Notes: a model not told the origin generated them from the sequence alone. Positions 8,026 through 18,550 are shown, counted from the first letter of the stretch. The stretch: 36,325 bases of DNA from Gymnopilus junonius (GCA_015501075.1 JADNYJ010000323.1:1-36325), one strand, 5' to 3'. Made by a program: numbers and translations.

Positions 8026-11000
8026 TTACCAGATAGTCTGATATGAGTATTTACTAAGCCAATTATTAATAAAGAAATTCTCTGCATTATTCAGAACATT
8101 AGATGGCTTCCAGGTAACTTCTTCAGGATGCCCTTGGAAGATGGGGGAAAGCATACAGCTTTGGCGGATGGCGGATAATGGAACGACTTCCCCAGGAAGT
8201 CGTCCATCCTTATCAAGTTTTGGCTTTGAGACTTGGTACATTCCATGGCTGGCATTTGGGCCACCAGTTTGGCGTGAATACCATTCAACGTAAACAAGAG
8301 GCTCTTGAGGCCACTTTGATGGGGCTGGAATAGTTCCTCCAGCAACCTGAAGGGCTTTAGGAAGGGAGAAAATAACTTTGACGCGGCCAATTTTGGTTCC
8401 TGTTCAGAGTGCTCTAAATTAGATCCTGGGTGATTACGACTTCAAGCCATTTACCTTTCAGTCCATGGGATTCTGCTTCTTTGCTAGTCATAACAACTGC
8501 AGTGTCAAAGCATCCATCTGGTATTGATTTGGATCTAGGAATAGCCTTGACAATGTCATATTCTTCCTCATCGTCATTCAAAGGCACTGGACGGAAGCGG
8601 AACATATTGTAGACATCGAGTTGCGAGAAAGGCAAAGTCGCAGACTGAAGGGTTTGGTTTGGGAGTCTGGGTTCTCGAATACTGTTGAGATATTTCCGCA
8701 AGTAAAAGCGAAATCTGGTGCATTGTGAAGTTGTTGGATGAGTGAAATTGGATGCTGCGGATAGTTTGGATATTTAGCAATGGTTTTAAACTGACGTCTT
8801 GAAGAAGCACCAGTTGAGTTCGAATCAGGCATTGGGGAATTAGTCGCTGTTGAGCTGCTTGCTGTATTAGAAGAAGGGGAAAGGACAGGTAAAGATGATG
8901 TGGGTACAGCAGAATGGTTCTCTGATAGACGTTGCTTTGTAAGGGCATTGAAATATGATAATTTCTCCTGTCGTGAGAGCCAACGTATCATCTGTGGAAA
9001 CTCATCACGTTGGTTGGTAGCCCTCCAGCCATGCTTTGCGAAGTCAATATGTAGCCGTTCAAACATTTCAGTGTTGTAGTTATCAGTTGTTCCAAAGAGC
9101 TCGATGCTGTCAATGTAGTGGTTGAGAGAGTGAAGTTTGGGTAAATTGAGGTGTTCACGGCACTTGATATTGACAAAATAGTGTTTGTATTTGTGAAAAT
9201 CCTTGAGTGCGTCCCTCATGTAGGCCAACGTTTCTTGATTATGAGATGAATATTGCGAAAGATAGATGAAATCCAGGAGAGCTCTAACTGCTTTGATGCC
9301 AGTTGGTGCCATTAATCCAGATAAGCAGCCCAAGAGGATCTTCGCCATATTCTTCTGCTCACTACCAGATATCTGCGAGAGCTTCGAGATGCCGTGTTTG
9401 AATTGCCGTAAGCCAACCCCAAATGGAAGAGCCTGTATACGTTGATCTAGAGCCTTCTCTCCTACTATGCGCTGGCACCAGGCAACTATGTGCTTGAATA
9501 TCCCCTGGTAAAGCTGATGAAGGACGTCTGGGGTTATGCACTTGTGGATGTCAGTGTATGGGAAGTCTTGCCAGAATGGTGTATAAACACCGCCAGCAAC
9601 GTCGTGTGACATGCACTCCTTGTGAAACTCCCTGGGTGAATCACTGACTTTGGCGTCATTGATGATCTTCTCTGTCCACTGTCTTGTCCTCTCAGGAGCT
9701 GCTTTTGGATCACCTAGGCTATCTGCTGGACATTGGCATTTGGGACAAGTGCCATACTTTGTACAGGTGACAAGGCACTGCTCGGGGTAGTCGGCCACGT
9801 AGCAAGTAAGGATCGGAAATACACATCGGATGTCGCCATTGCTGCAGGTCATTTCAACGCCATCTTTTCCTGCCTTTTTCAAGGGCTCGAGAACAATCCT
9901 CATCGCCTCATGGAATATATGCTGGACTCTGGATCGGTGTTCTAGCTCCGTCATCTTGGCCCGGTTGAGTTTGTCCACAGAAAGATAGGCAATGAGGATG
10001 CATGCATTCTGGCTGGGCTTGCGGCGTACTGCTTTGGAGAGATTCCCAATTGTTAAGTAGACTGGATAGGCAGACTTTCCTCCGGAGAATTGTGTAAGTT
10101 GAGTCTTATCAGTCGCGACTATGACCGGGGCAACTGTTGCACCGGCTGGAAGAAGGGCCTTGACAAAGTGTTAGTATGGCATCAGGCAGTTAATTATCAG
10201 AACAAGCTCACCTGGAGAGCATGCCACCACTTGGCAGTATGCATCTCCGAGAAAATTCTTGATTTTTTCATCTCATCTGTGAAAACCTTCTTCGGTGTGT
10301 ATACCCGATGCTTTTCTAAGGCAGGATCAGCGAATAGACTCTTGATTGCCTCTAGCGGACTACGAAAGCGAATAGTGAACTTTTCATCAGGTTCACCATG
10401 GAAAAACAGCTCCTTTGTTTGCCATTCACCAGTGCGATCAGGTATTGAATCAACCTTCTTGAGCAGTGAACGTATATTGTTGTAAGAAAGCCTAATCTCT
10501 CCCGCACCTGAGATACCAAGGATTAGCACTTCACCATATGCTGGACCTCTGAAACGTACCCCAGGAATTGCTAGCAAGCGATCAATGGCATTCTGCCCTG
10601 GCCCATCCTTCACAGCCCATTCTGCAAACCTCCAGTCAAGCTCAGAGGAGAAAGGCATAAACTCGGGTACAGTTTCACCCATGATTGCATCGCCATCAGC
10701 ATCTGTTGAAATCGTTGGGCTAGGTGCATGGCCTATAACTTTGCCCGCAGTTGGATGCTGTTCTTCCATGCGAGAATCATAATTGTCATCGAGACTCTGG
10801 AGTGTCTCAGCCTTTGATGACTCCTGAGATTTGGAAATAGATGGCTCAGGAATGGATGGCAGCAGAAGAATGAACTCATCTCTATCAATGTCTTCTGTTG
10901 GATCAACCTCATTCTCATCATCCTCTAACCCTGGCCACTCTGCAGCTTCCCATTCAAAAGGAGGGGGATTTTCTGCTTCACCTGCGGATCTTGCTGGAGA

Positions 11001-11400
11001 GGTGGTGCCCTTGATGTCGATGGGGTCGGTGCTGATGGAGTGATTGGTGTTGAGGGTGGTTGTACTGGCAGAGGGGTCATAGGGCGTGGATCACCAAGAT
11101 TCAGCTCACGTATTTTCCCTTTGCGGTACCATTTGCATGACTTGGCCATTGAGAGATGTGAATTGAGACCCCTGCTTGTCTTGAAGACTTTCTCACATGC
11201 CGGGCATTGAGGGATAGATTCATCGAAGAAAATTGGCATGGCGTGCTCAAAGACCCTGATGATTACAGTTGATAAGCCAGAAAGTACCAACAGCTCTGTG
11301 AGAAATAGATCCGAGCAACGTGTGAGAACCAGACCGATGGATTTCATTGTATGGTATGCAATAATTATATCAAGGGTCTATAATTATAGAGTGAGAGGTG
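7860..11400 (-). mobile_element. Plavaka DNA transposon, ends not resolved
   Basis: The interval is the minimum that must belong to the element because it contains the transposase. I looked for CACTA-like inverted termini on both flanks and found none that convinced me, so the limits are nominal. The element could extend rightwards to include the EPL1 pseudogene on the same strand. Confidence 0.45.
8026..11239 (-). CDS. Plavaka-family (EnSpm/CACTA-like) transposase, frameshifted
   Basis: The DDE-type transposase of a Plavaka DNA transposon. Start taken at 11239 (MPIFFDESIPQCP) because the family opens with a C2H2-like finger, here CPACEKVFKTSRGLNSH...C. A proline-rich then acidic linker follows, next a Plavaka domain block (LSYNNIRSLLKKVDSIP, HTAKWWHALQ). 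A 53-nt intron (10211-10159) joins ALQ to ALLPAGATVAPVIVATDKTQ. The long ORF to 8578 holds SVDKLNRAKMTELEHRSR, CPKCQCPADSLGDPKAAPER, FPYTDIHKCITPDVLHQLYQ and LPKLHSLNHYIDSIELFG, all characteristic of the family. A 63-nt in-frame stretch (10559-10497) may be an intron. The C-terminal part (IGRVKVIFSLP, VEWYSRQTGGPNASHGMYQV) ends with TAA at 8028-8026. Frame breaks lie near 11000, near 8715 (fits one T lost from a T run) and probably at the last intron, so the element is non-autonomous as sequenced. Terminal inverted repeats were not located. Confidence 0.85.
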
Positions 11401-12283
11401 AATTTGGCTAAGCAAATGAACGACTTACATATTTAAAGAGAGTACAGTTTTCAACAAAGTGAGAGGCAAAAAAGCAAAACAACAAGATTGCATGATGACT
11501 TGGAAATAAGAATGAGTGAGAGGGTTGAGTAAATGTCCAGAGATGGCGATTGCATCATTCATGAGCTGGGTTGGTATCAAGATGGGAGTCGCTGAACAGA
11601 TTTCCAGACCACGACCTTCTTCTCTTGTGTCATATTAGACACTACGGGAAAAATTAGATTTTTGTTATAGAAGTAGAAAGTACAGAAAGAGTGGCGCACC
11701 TCTTCCAGTCACTTTCTCCCAGAGTTTTACAAAGGCCCGTCGGTATGCAATCCAACCGTGGTAGCTGACTGTCACCCTTGAAGCTTAAGAAGGTCTTAGA
11801 TGGATCGCACTCAAGCAACCAGCTCTCTTACAGTCTTCTGACCGCTCCCAATCTTGCTCTATTATTGTTGGTGTATCCGAGAAGCCAGAGTTGATGGAGG
11901 ACGATCTGGACCACATGAGCCGGCCTGGAAACCAGCCTGACCAGGGGAACAGATGTTGAGGGAGTGAACAGAATGCATAACTAAATTTAACTCAAGCATG
12001 AAGACGTGTTACTGGGTTGACATCTGGTGTATGTTCAGGGTCGAAGCTCCAGCCAATGGTGTAAAGACTCGGCTTATTGATGTGGCAGGCCACAAGGAAC
12101 CAAGAATTGCCATTGAACTGGCTACAGGAGATGAACGTAATGTAAATTTTCTATAGAGAACATACTATGGAATCACGGGAGACTGCGACTGGGAACGTTG
12201 GGCAGAGGCAAAGGTGCATGAGCCATGTGAGGTGACATGGAGTGCTGGCCATTGATATGCACATCATTCCTCAAGGGAACAGG
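11348..12283. other. Non-coding or unrecognised stretch between transposase and EPL1 pseudogene
   Basis: No recognised gene. Two hints of coding sequence exist. On the minus strand about 11820-11595, a frame reading SYHGWIAYRRAFVKLWEKVT joins across an intron-like GTGCGC...CGTAG segment to NMTQEKKVVVWKSVQRL. On the plus strand there is a 41-codon ORF at 12031-12156. Neither resembles a family I know; they may be captured exon fragments. Confidence 0.35.
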
Positions 12284-14566
12284 TCATGATCCATTGGCGA
12301 AAGGTGTTCGTACAGGCACTGCATGGCCCATGCTGGGACTTGAGGCATGGTTGCCATTGATCCGACCACCGAGGCCATTCACGGTGGACGGCGGCCACTG
12401 AATTGCTCTGTTATGCCATTGCATCTGTCGATTAACTGGCAGCTTGAGGTTCATGTTTGCTTGAGGAAGCTGCAGACCCATATTGACGCCATTGGCACCA
12501 GCATGCATGTACACATTTGCTAGCGTCTTGGCTTGGATAGCAGCAAGATCAGGGTTGACATTGGGCATTGTAGCAAACACTGAGCACAGGTTCTGCGTCA
12601 CGTTCTGCGACTTCAGGCACGGAGGGACTCTATTCACAGGGATCTCGACATTGCCTTCCGACTGGGAGATGGCAGAAACACTGTTCGTAATGGCAGGGGT
12701 GGGGGCAACATCGGATTTCTGGACATCGACGTGCGGCATGGTGATGGCAGCTCAGCTTACACTGTTGACACCATCGGGAGGAGAGTGTTGAGGGATCAGA
12801 ACAGGAAGGGGATGAGGAGGGGAGACGTGGTGGGCGATGGCGCCATTTGCCTGAAGATTGGTGACAGGGATGCCAGGGGGCCGCATGCCGCCGTTGGACG
12901 AGATCCGCATTTGAGGTGTAGCCGATGGAGGTTGCATCTTCTTGAGTTGCTGCTGCATTGCAACAGGGGCCATGCCATTAGCTGCAGCCACCAATGCAAG
13001 AGCCTGATTAGGTGCAAGATGGGGAGGAAGAGGCATGTTTGGAGGGTAAGGCCATAGGACACCTTGAGCGTCTCTTCGCATGATGGTGGGAGGCATGCCT
13101 AATTGGTAAGGCATCACGATGTGCAGACGACTGTCTGGCCCATTGACAATCACTGAGGGATCACTCAAGAGGTGGAGGTGGTCTGTCTCTGTGAAGAGAG
13201 TCGTGGTGTGGTGCAAGTAACTAATGAAGTGGTCAGCTAGAAGTTAGAAGTACGTAGAAAAGAAAGTACATATGTAGGATCATAGCCGTCGATCAATATA
13301 CGATCTTGCTCATCTGCACCCTCTGGACCGACTGGAGGTACGTTGTCTTGGTCATATCTCCAGCGTTCCTCCATCCGCCGCTGCCACTCAAGCTCCTCCG
13401 GATCTTCTTCCTCTTCCTTGCCCTCCATGGCATTCTCATCCTCTGACTTATCCTCTTTGCCAAAACCGAACAGGCTTGAATGGGCGTACTTCTTGCTGGG
13501 CCGATGAGGAATAGTATCTCGCTGGTCAACAAGGAGCCGCCCACCACAACCATACCGCAAGCGGAAGGCTCACATTGGGGTGCATGGCGGACTCAGAGGA
13601 GAGTCTCCATCTGTCTTGTCTGAGCTTGTGGATGGCCATTTCGGTGCGCTTGACAGAGGGAAATATTTGAAAAGCCGAGATGCATATGTGGTTGGGCAGT
13701 TTTGGTAGGCACCCTAATACCAGAGTCAGGCTCCAGATAAGATAAAAACAGATGTAAAGAAAAGCTTACATCGACGGCGTCTTCCCAATGGTGGTCGATC
13801 TCCTTTTGCTTCTGGAGTTGTGCCTTGATCTGCTCGCGGATGAGTTGTTGACATTCTTTGGGTCGAATGACTGGTTCGCATGGCGGCGGAGCCCCCTGTT
13901 CATTTGTCTTGATTCGTAAACCAGGTACACAACTGAAGAAATGTATCATGAGCAACTTGAGATTGGAACCATATCTAAGAACATACCTGGCATCCGGCTT
14001 CTTGGTTGGTCTTTCCTTGTCCACCAGCAGCTCCTCGTCGAGCTTGTCGTGTAGACTGGGGAACCTCCATTTGAGGTCGGCGAAGGCCATCCGCTTCTCC
14101 CAGACCACTTGAGACTGTGCAGCCAGCTCCTTCTTCACTGTTTCTTGTGTCAAGATCATCTTGGCGAGCTCCAGAGGGTGAAGGAGTTCAGTCTGCAGGC
14201 GAGATAGCTTGTCCGACAAGGTCACTCATGACGCTCTCGTTTTTCGAATAGCTTTGTTCTTGCATTGCTGGAAGCATACATAGGATTTGTTGAGCATGTC
14301 AGATTCGTCACCCTAAAGAAAAATATGTTTAATTGATGTTCAACCAATTTACAGAGATGTTGATGGCTTACATTTTGGGTAGGTATAGTGCGGAGGCCCC
14401 CACGTTCTACTCAGCACTCTTTCCAGTATGGATATATTGCATGGGCAATCTTTAAGAGGTTCGCAGGTTGCGGTATCCACGATGGTACGGTATAGGTTGC
14501 AAACATATTTGCTGGCAACAGCGCTGAAAACACGTCCTGGTATTCTGAGAAGGCCGGACACCCTCG
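12284..14566 (-). pseudogene. Enhancer of polycomb-like (EPL1) pseudogene, N-terminus missing
   Basis: EPL1 is the scaffold subunit of the NuA4/Piccolo histone acetyltransferase. Recognisable blocks in order: CPAFSEYQDVFSALLPANMF and PSWIPQPANLLKIAHAIYPY, GDESDMLNKSYVCF, SDKLSRLQTELLHPLELAKM, VVWEKRMAFADLKWRFPSL, PGLRIKTNEQGAPPP, WEDAVD, ASRLFKYFP, RLRYGCGGRLLVD, ERWRYDQDNVPPVGPEGADE and PSVIVNGPDSRLHIVMPYQL. Introns of family-like size fit at about 13766-13711 and 13987-13933. The N-terminal EPcA part that should precede FSEYQD is absent. Four in-frame TGA codons lie at 14411-14413, 14226-14228, 13570-13572 and 12752-12754; they mostly fall where I expect arginine. The splice-joined frame is otherwise open. 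The symbol is left blank because this is a dead copy. Confidence 0.85.
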
Positions 14567-14686
14567 AGAAGCACTCTTAACGAGAAGCAGTGAGGGTGTA
14601 GAGGCCGTGGCAGCTTGTCTGTATGTGTCCTGAAATGAGTTGCTACCAGTAAGTAGGGTTATTTGGATAGAATTATGACCAGCACG

Positions 14687-14703
14687 TAAAGCCAGTAAAT
14701 CCG
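14687..14703 (+). repeat. 17-bp direct repeat, copy 1
   Basis: GTAAAGCCAGTAAATCC, identical to 15096-15112. It lies just upstream (in minus orientation) of the point where EPL1 homology starts. Confidence 0.75.
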
Positions 14704-15071
14704 GCATGGGACCCTGAGGAGGGGGTCCCGGAAGTGGGCAGAAGTGGTCAAATCCGTGCCCAGGCTTCTGAGAAAGTACAATTTGGTAGCCGAGGGGCCG
14801 GAAATTAATATGTCAAAGGTTTTCTGAAGGTTGAGGTTGTGTTCCTCGAAAAAATCAGTGTAGTACTCTCATCAAGTAAAATATCAATAAAACATGATTT
14901 TCTCTTGAACTTTCCAAATAATTAAAAAGGAAATTTATGCATGCAGAACAGGCTCAGTGTAGTGCAGCTCACAAATCAGCAAGCAATGTGAGCCGAGAAG
15001 CTCCAGAGGTGTCGATCAAAAAAGAAGCGTGGCTTTACCGAAGTGTGTGTGCAGGCGAGCCAGCTCATTTT

Positions 15072-15140
15072 CTGTAAATCCAGGCTTGCTTTACAGTAAA
15101 GCCAGTAAATCCCTCAAAATAAGTGACTTATGCCACTTAT
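15072..15140 (+). repeat. 17-bp direct repeat copy 2 between two small stem-loops
   Basis: Contains the second GTAAAGCCAGTAAATCC (15096-15112). It is flanked by an inverted repeat CTGTAAA (15072-15078) / TTTACAG (15090-15096) and by ATAAGTG (15119-15125) / CACTTAT (15134-15140). Stem-loops near a repeated terminus are a feature of small non-autonomous transposons and of Helitron ends, but no full element is delimited. Confidence 0.65.
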
Positions 15141-15625
15141 CCGTGCCAAAACAACCACTTATTGACTTGAGCCAGCTCGATTTACAGTTGGAAGCACACT
15201 TATTTGTTGCATGTCCGCTCTTTTTAGTAACAGATCACCAAAAGCAGTCATAATTTGTGGATTTTAGTGCTAACACATCATATTATAATTTAAAAAGTCT
15301 AAATACAAAATGGGCAAGGTTCAAACAAAAGGGAGGAGGGGAAGGAGGCCCAAGAACACGTCGCGCAAAGCCAAAGGCCGTGGAACTGAAGACGTGTCAA
15401 GCCCGTCGCTCTAAGCCCATTTTGGGAAGCCATCTATTTTTGACCAAGTCCGGCCATCAGTCCCATCAACCCACACCCACCCGCCGTCGCAGGGAGAGCC
15501 CATGATCTCCCGCCCGCTGCAAAGGCCCTCGAGGGCGCGCAGACGCTCCGCGCCAAGGCGCGTTGGAGCAGGGCGCGACCACGTGATTTTCGGCAGGCTC
15601 GGCACTCGCCAATGCTCGGAAACAC

Positions 15626-15639
15626 CCAGTAAATCCCTC
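15626..15639 (+). repeat. 14-bp direct repeat, copy 3
   Basis: CCAGTAAATCCCTC is identical to 15102-15115 and is followed in both copies by ATAAG-containing sequence, so the similarity runs a little beyond the exact match. Confidence 0.7.
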
Positions 15640-16078
15640 GGCATAAGTATGTATATTCAGTAGGGCAGGGGGCTTACCTGATAAGAGATTCCATGACACC
15701 CACTGAGGAAGGATAATCTGATAAAGATAACCCAAAGGTGAGATAGAGGTGGGAATGTTGCGGTGAGAGGCGACTTTTTGTTGCAGAATTCCCAGTGGTG
15801 CGTTCAACAAACAAGAAAGACGCGTTCGAGTAACGCGTTTCGATGCTGTGTACGTGTCACGTGATGTATCATCCTCAGATCACTGATCTCTAATCTTGCT
15901 CAGTTCTCTAACTTCTCTTGTCACTTGACCTCCCACCCTTCTGCCACTCTCCTCCCATCACACTGCCCCTCCCTCAAGCGAGGATGTGGGCTTTCCTTAG
16001 AGGATCGGGGCTTGAATGACACAAGGGGGGACCCTGGAAGAGGGAGGCCTGCCAGGTACATCAGGAGGACGTGCTCGC

Positions 16079-16151
16079 GTGAATTTGCGAGCATGTTCTT
16101 GCTTTTCTTATGTTTTCATTCTTCTTACTAACTATTTCTTTCTTTTCTTAG
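16079..16151 (+). other. Probable spliceosomal intron in an unidentified plus-strand transcript
   Basis: GTGAAT donor at 16079, ACTAAC branch-point-like sequence at 16127-16132, a long T-rich tract and a TTAG acceptor at 16150-16151. The signals are complete and well spaced, which suggests transcription rightwards through this region even though no gene is recognised; it could be the 5' part of the gene at 17099-18306. Confidence 0.5.
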
Positions 16152-16189
16152 GTCTACGTACACTTTAAAGGTGCGTTGGATGCGCGTCC

Positions 16190-16700
16190 GCCTCCCTCGC
16201 CGCAAGCGCGAGCCGGAGGAGGACACCCGACCTCCTGACCATCACCATCCCACCCCCACCTCCCTCGCATTCAAGAGCGAGCCGGAGGTGGGCTTGTTCT
16301 CTTCACCTGGGCCACGGGTGCTCACCGCCGCCGCCCTCCACCTTAGCTGCTTGCGAACGTGAGCAGCAGGTGGATCCGGAGTGTCTCGTTGTAAGGGACC
16401 CGCCACCTCACCCAGCTCCTTGTTTGGAAGTACGAGTTGAGCTGGTAGGCGTGGACCTCCCCTATGCCGCCACCACTGCCTGGATGCTCGACAACGCTGA
16501 CGCCGACACCAGCATCCCTTGCCACTCCACCTCCACCTGCTTGCAAACCGAGCCAGAGGTGTTCTCGTCGTTGGCTGTGCATCCACATCACACAGCTCTT
16601 CGTACGCAAGTACGTTGAGCTGGCATGTTGTGGTACCGCCATTGGTGCTGCTTGCGCCCTCCCCTTCCTCGTTTCAAGCACGAGTTGAAGGTGTGCAGCC
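16190..16700 (+). repeat. Seven degenerate copies of a ~70-110 bp coding-like repeat
   Basis: Imperfect units with the core CAAGCxCGAGccgGAGGTG start near 16195, 16264, 16345, 16418, 16530, 16598 and 16670. In various plus frames they translate to related pieces: RRKREPEE, FKSEPEVGLFSS, CEREQQVDP, CLEVRVELVGVD, CLQTEPEVFSSLA, VRKYVELACC and FKHELKVCSP. The spread over frames and the low identity indicate an old tandem-repeat coding region that has decayed. The protein family is not recognised. Confidence 0.55.
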
Positions 16701-17098
16701 CTGCTGCATGTCCTTGACGCCGCCGCCGCTTTCATGCAGGTTGGCGATTGTGTGGGCGATGGCCACGACCCACCCACTTCCCTCCTCCCGCAACCTCGTA
16801 CCCAACGAGTACGGCTAGCTGCTGAGCGACGCTCACGCAGCTGCCGTATCTAGGCCGTTGTCCGTGCGACCGGGTGCAGAATCGCGCCACCTTTATGGTG
16901 TGCATGCCCACGTCGTGTCATCTCGTCCTCGTCGTTAAAGGGCGTCGGGCTGGCTCGGCCATGGACGGACCTGCCCCGTCGCACCTCTCGGCAGCCCAGA
17001 CTGGGGCTGTTGATATTTCATTTCCTCATCATGCCTCAGTCGGCTCCTACCTTCCCCACATTCTGCCTATGTTAGACACTAGCTAGTTTAGCAGTCCC

Positions 17099-18306
17099 AT
17101 GTCATGTAGTTACATTCTTTCTATAGAGATACGGCTTTCTTGCTCAAACATTGTGGACAGGCTATCGGCACGACGGAAAAAAAACTCGGAGATCAACAAG
17201 GAGAGTGCGGATCACATATGGGGATGGTCACCGAACATGGGCTTTTCTTCCTGGCCACACTTTGCCCATCAATGTATGTCTTCAATAGACCTCTCGCCAG
17301 CCGATGTCAGCATCATATTATCTGCACTTTCGATGGCCCCTGGAAGAAGTGTAGGCGAAACAACCCCATGCTTGGCTTTAGCTTCCAAAATCTACCATGC
17401 TCTCAAAGCAGAGCTTGACCCAGGGCCTCTTGGGTCAGGCTGGACCACTACCCCTACGGTTTGGCAGGCTAGCAGTCAGGTACGCCATATGCCATTCTTT
17501 TGCTCAGATGACCATATCTAATGAATACATTACATCTATTAGAACTCAGGCAATGGTGTACCTTCTGCACCTCATGTCAACGTGGATGAAGACTCTGGGG
17601 TTCAGGGTTTGGCCACACCATCTCGTACTTTCAACAGCACCAGAGAACCAGCTGCTTCACGTCCGGATTGGGCTTCGTCATTCCCTCCCGTGCCCTTCCC
17701 ACCTGGTCAAGAAACGTCGGATCGAATCTCTCAAGAGGACTACTCCGTGTCTCTCGACTACAGTCAATACGAGAATGAGCCCGCGTGTCATTCTGTGATT
17801 CCTCTGGCTCTCAATGACGACACCGTGGACTATGAACTGTTGGGACACAGCTTGCAGGGCTACTCAAATCACTCCCAAGTATGTCGTCCTCTCAAATCCT
17901 CGAGTATCTATAATGAACATTTCCAACTAGGCAGGCCCTTTACAATGTGACATACACATTCCTCAATCGCATTCATTGGTTCCACCTACGACCAGTCTCC
18001 CAACACCCATGCATACTCTGACGAGAAGCAGACCCCCGATGTCTAACTCTGGGCTACTGGACGCAAATCCGAGTCAGACACCAGCTGTCCTGACAGCTGT
18101 TGTTCGATGGTCCTTCCCTGAAAGGCGGACCATCAACTGTGAGCTTTTCCTGAATGGCCAGCCGGTCTCACCATCTCTTGCCGATCTTCCTAGTCAGCCT
18201 GGGCCACAGGAAGACAACCCAATGGCCTGCGATGTGCCTTCCGACGCCGAAGGATCTGGTGGTGGGGAGCAAGGTCGTGCAAGCACCGAGGAGATCTATC
18301 AATGGC
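17099..18306 (+). CDS. Unrecognised three-exon gene, 3' end cut by an LTR
   Basis: Exons 17099-17479, 17543-17878 and 17930-18306 join in one frame through two well-formed introns (63 nt, GTACGC...TTAG; 51 nt, GTATGT...ACTAG). The joins give VWQASSQ-NSGNGVPSAP and QGYSNHSQ-AGPLQCDIH. The protein is low in complexity, rich in Ser, Pro, Gln and Asp, with blocks such as PDWASSFPPVPFPPGQETSD, DYSQYENEPACHSVIPLALN and VVRWSFPERRTINCELFLNG; this looks like a disordered regulatory protein but no domain is identified. The start is uncertain: the ATG at 17099 opens the frame, yet upstream exons are possible. The last exon continues only because the LTR beginning at 18307 stays open to 18392, so the native 3' end is lost. 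Confidence 0.5.
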
Positions 18307-18388
18307 TGTTACGATTCTCTTTCTCGTTATCTTATCTCGTGCCTCTCGTTTCTTCTTCTCTTTCAATGATATTATTTATAGTTTCATC

Positions 18389-18489
18389 ATGATCATCTTT
18401 GCTTGCAAAGACGATCATTTACCTTCTTACACGTATGCGGACAGCCTTTCCTTCTGATCATCATCCCTTGTATCGCCCTGATGATGATC
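18389..18489 (+). promoter_or_regulatory. Two inverted repeats in U3 of the 5' LTR
   Basis: First: 14-bp arms with a TT loop and one mismatch (18389-18418, ATGATCATCTTTGC against GCAAAGACGATCAT). Second: perfect 10-bp arms GATCATCATC (18456-18465) and GATGATGATC (18480-18489). Both structures recur in the 3' LTR although the surrounding sequence has drifted, which suggests protein-binding or structural function. Confidence 0.6.
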
Positions 18490-18550
18490 ACCCCTTTCCG
18501 ATTCCCCTGTTTCGTTATCGTTTCATCATATTATTATCAAACACAAATAG

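Larger units (their letters stand above)
14567..15924. other. Non-coding region with scattered short direct and inverted repeats
   Basis: No gene recognised. The stretch changes from AT-rich (about 14800-15340) to GC-rich (from about 15350). Long overlapping frames in the GC-rich part (for example 15466-15810, minus) lack domain content. A GGGACCC...GGGTCCC hairpin lies at 14707-14728. The repeats listed separately suggest remains of a non-autonomous mobile element. Confidence 0.4.

Noticed and set aside
12483..13057. Plus-strand ORFs opposite the EPL1 pseudogene
   Set aside because: Antisense shadows of recognisable EPL1 coding sequence.
12284..14566. TGA codons of the EPL1 copy as recoded (readthrough or selenocysteine) codons
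   Set aside because: The N-terminal EPcA domain is also missing and other Arg codons show the same transition pattern, so simple decay explains them.
16242..16818. Several long overlapping ORFs on both strands (for example 16343-16777 minus, 16519-16818 plus)
   Set aside because: GC-rich repeat tract lengthens all frames; no domains, and the frames contradict one another.
18306..18307. Host-gene stop at 18390-18392 as the true end of the unknown gene
   Set aside because: Those last codons are LTR sequence, present again at the 3' LTR.
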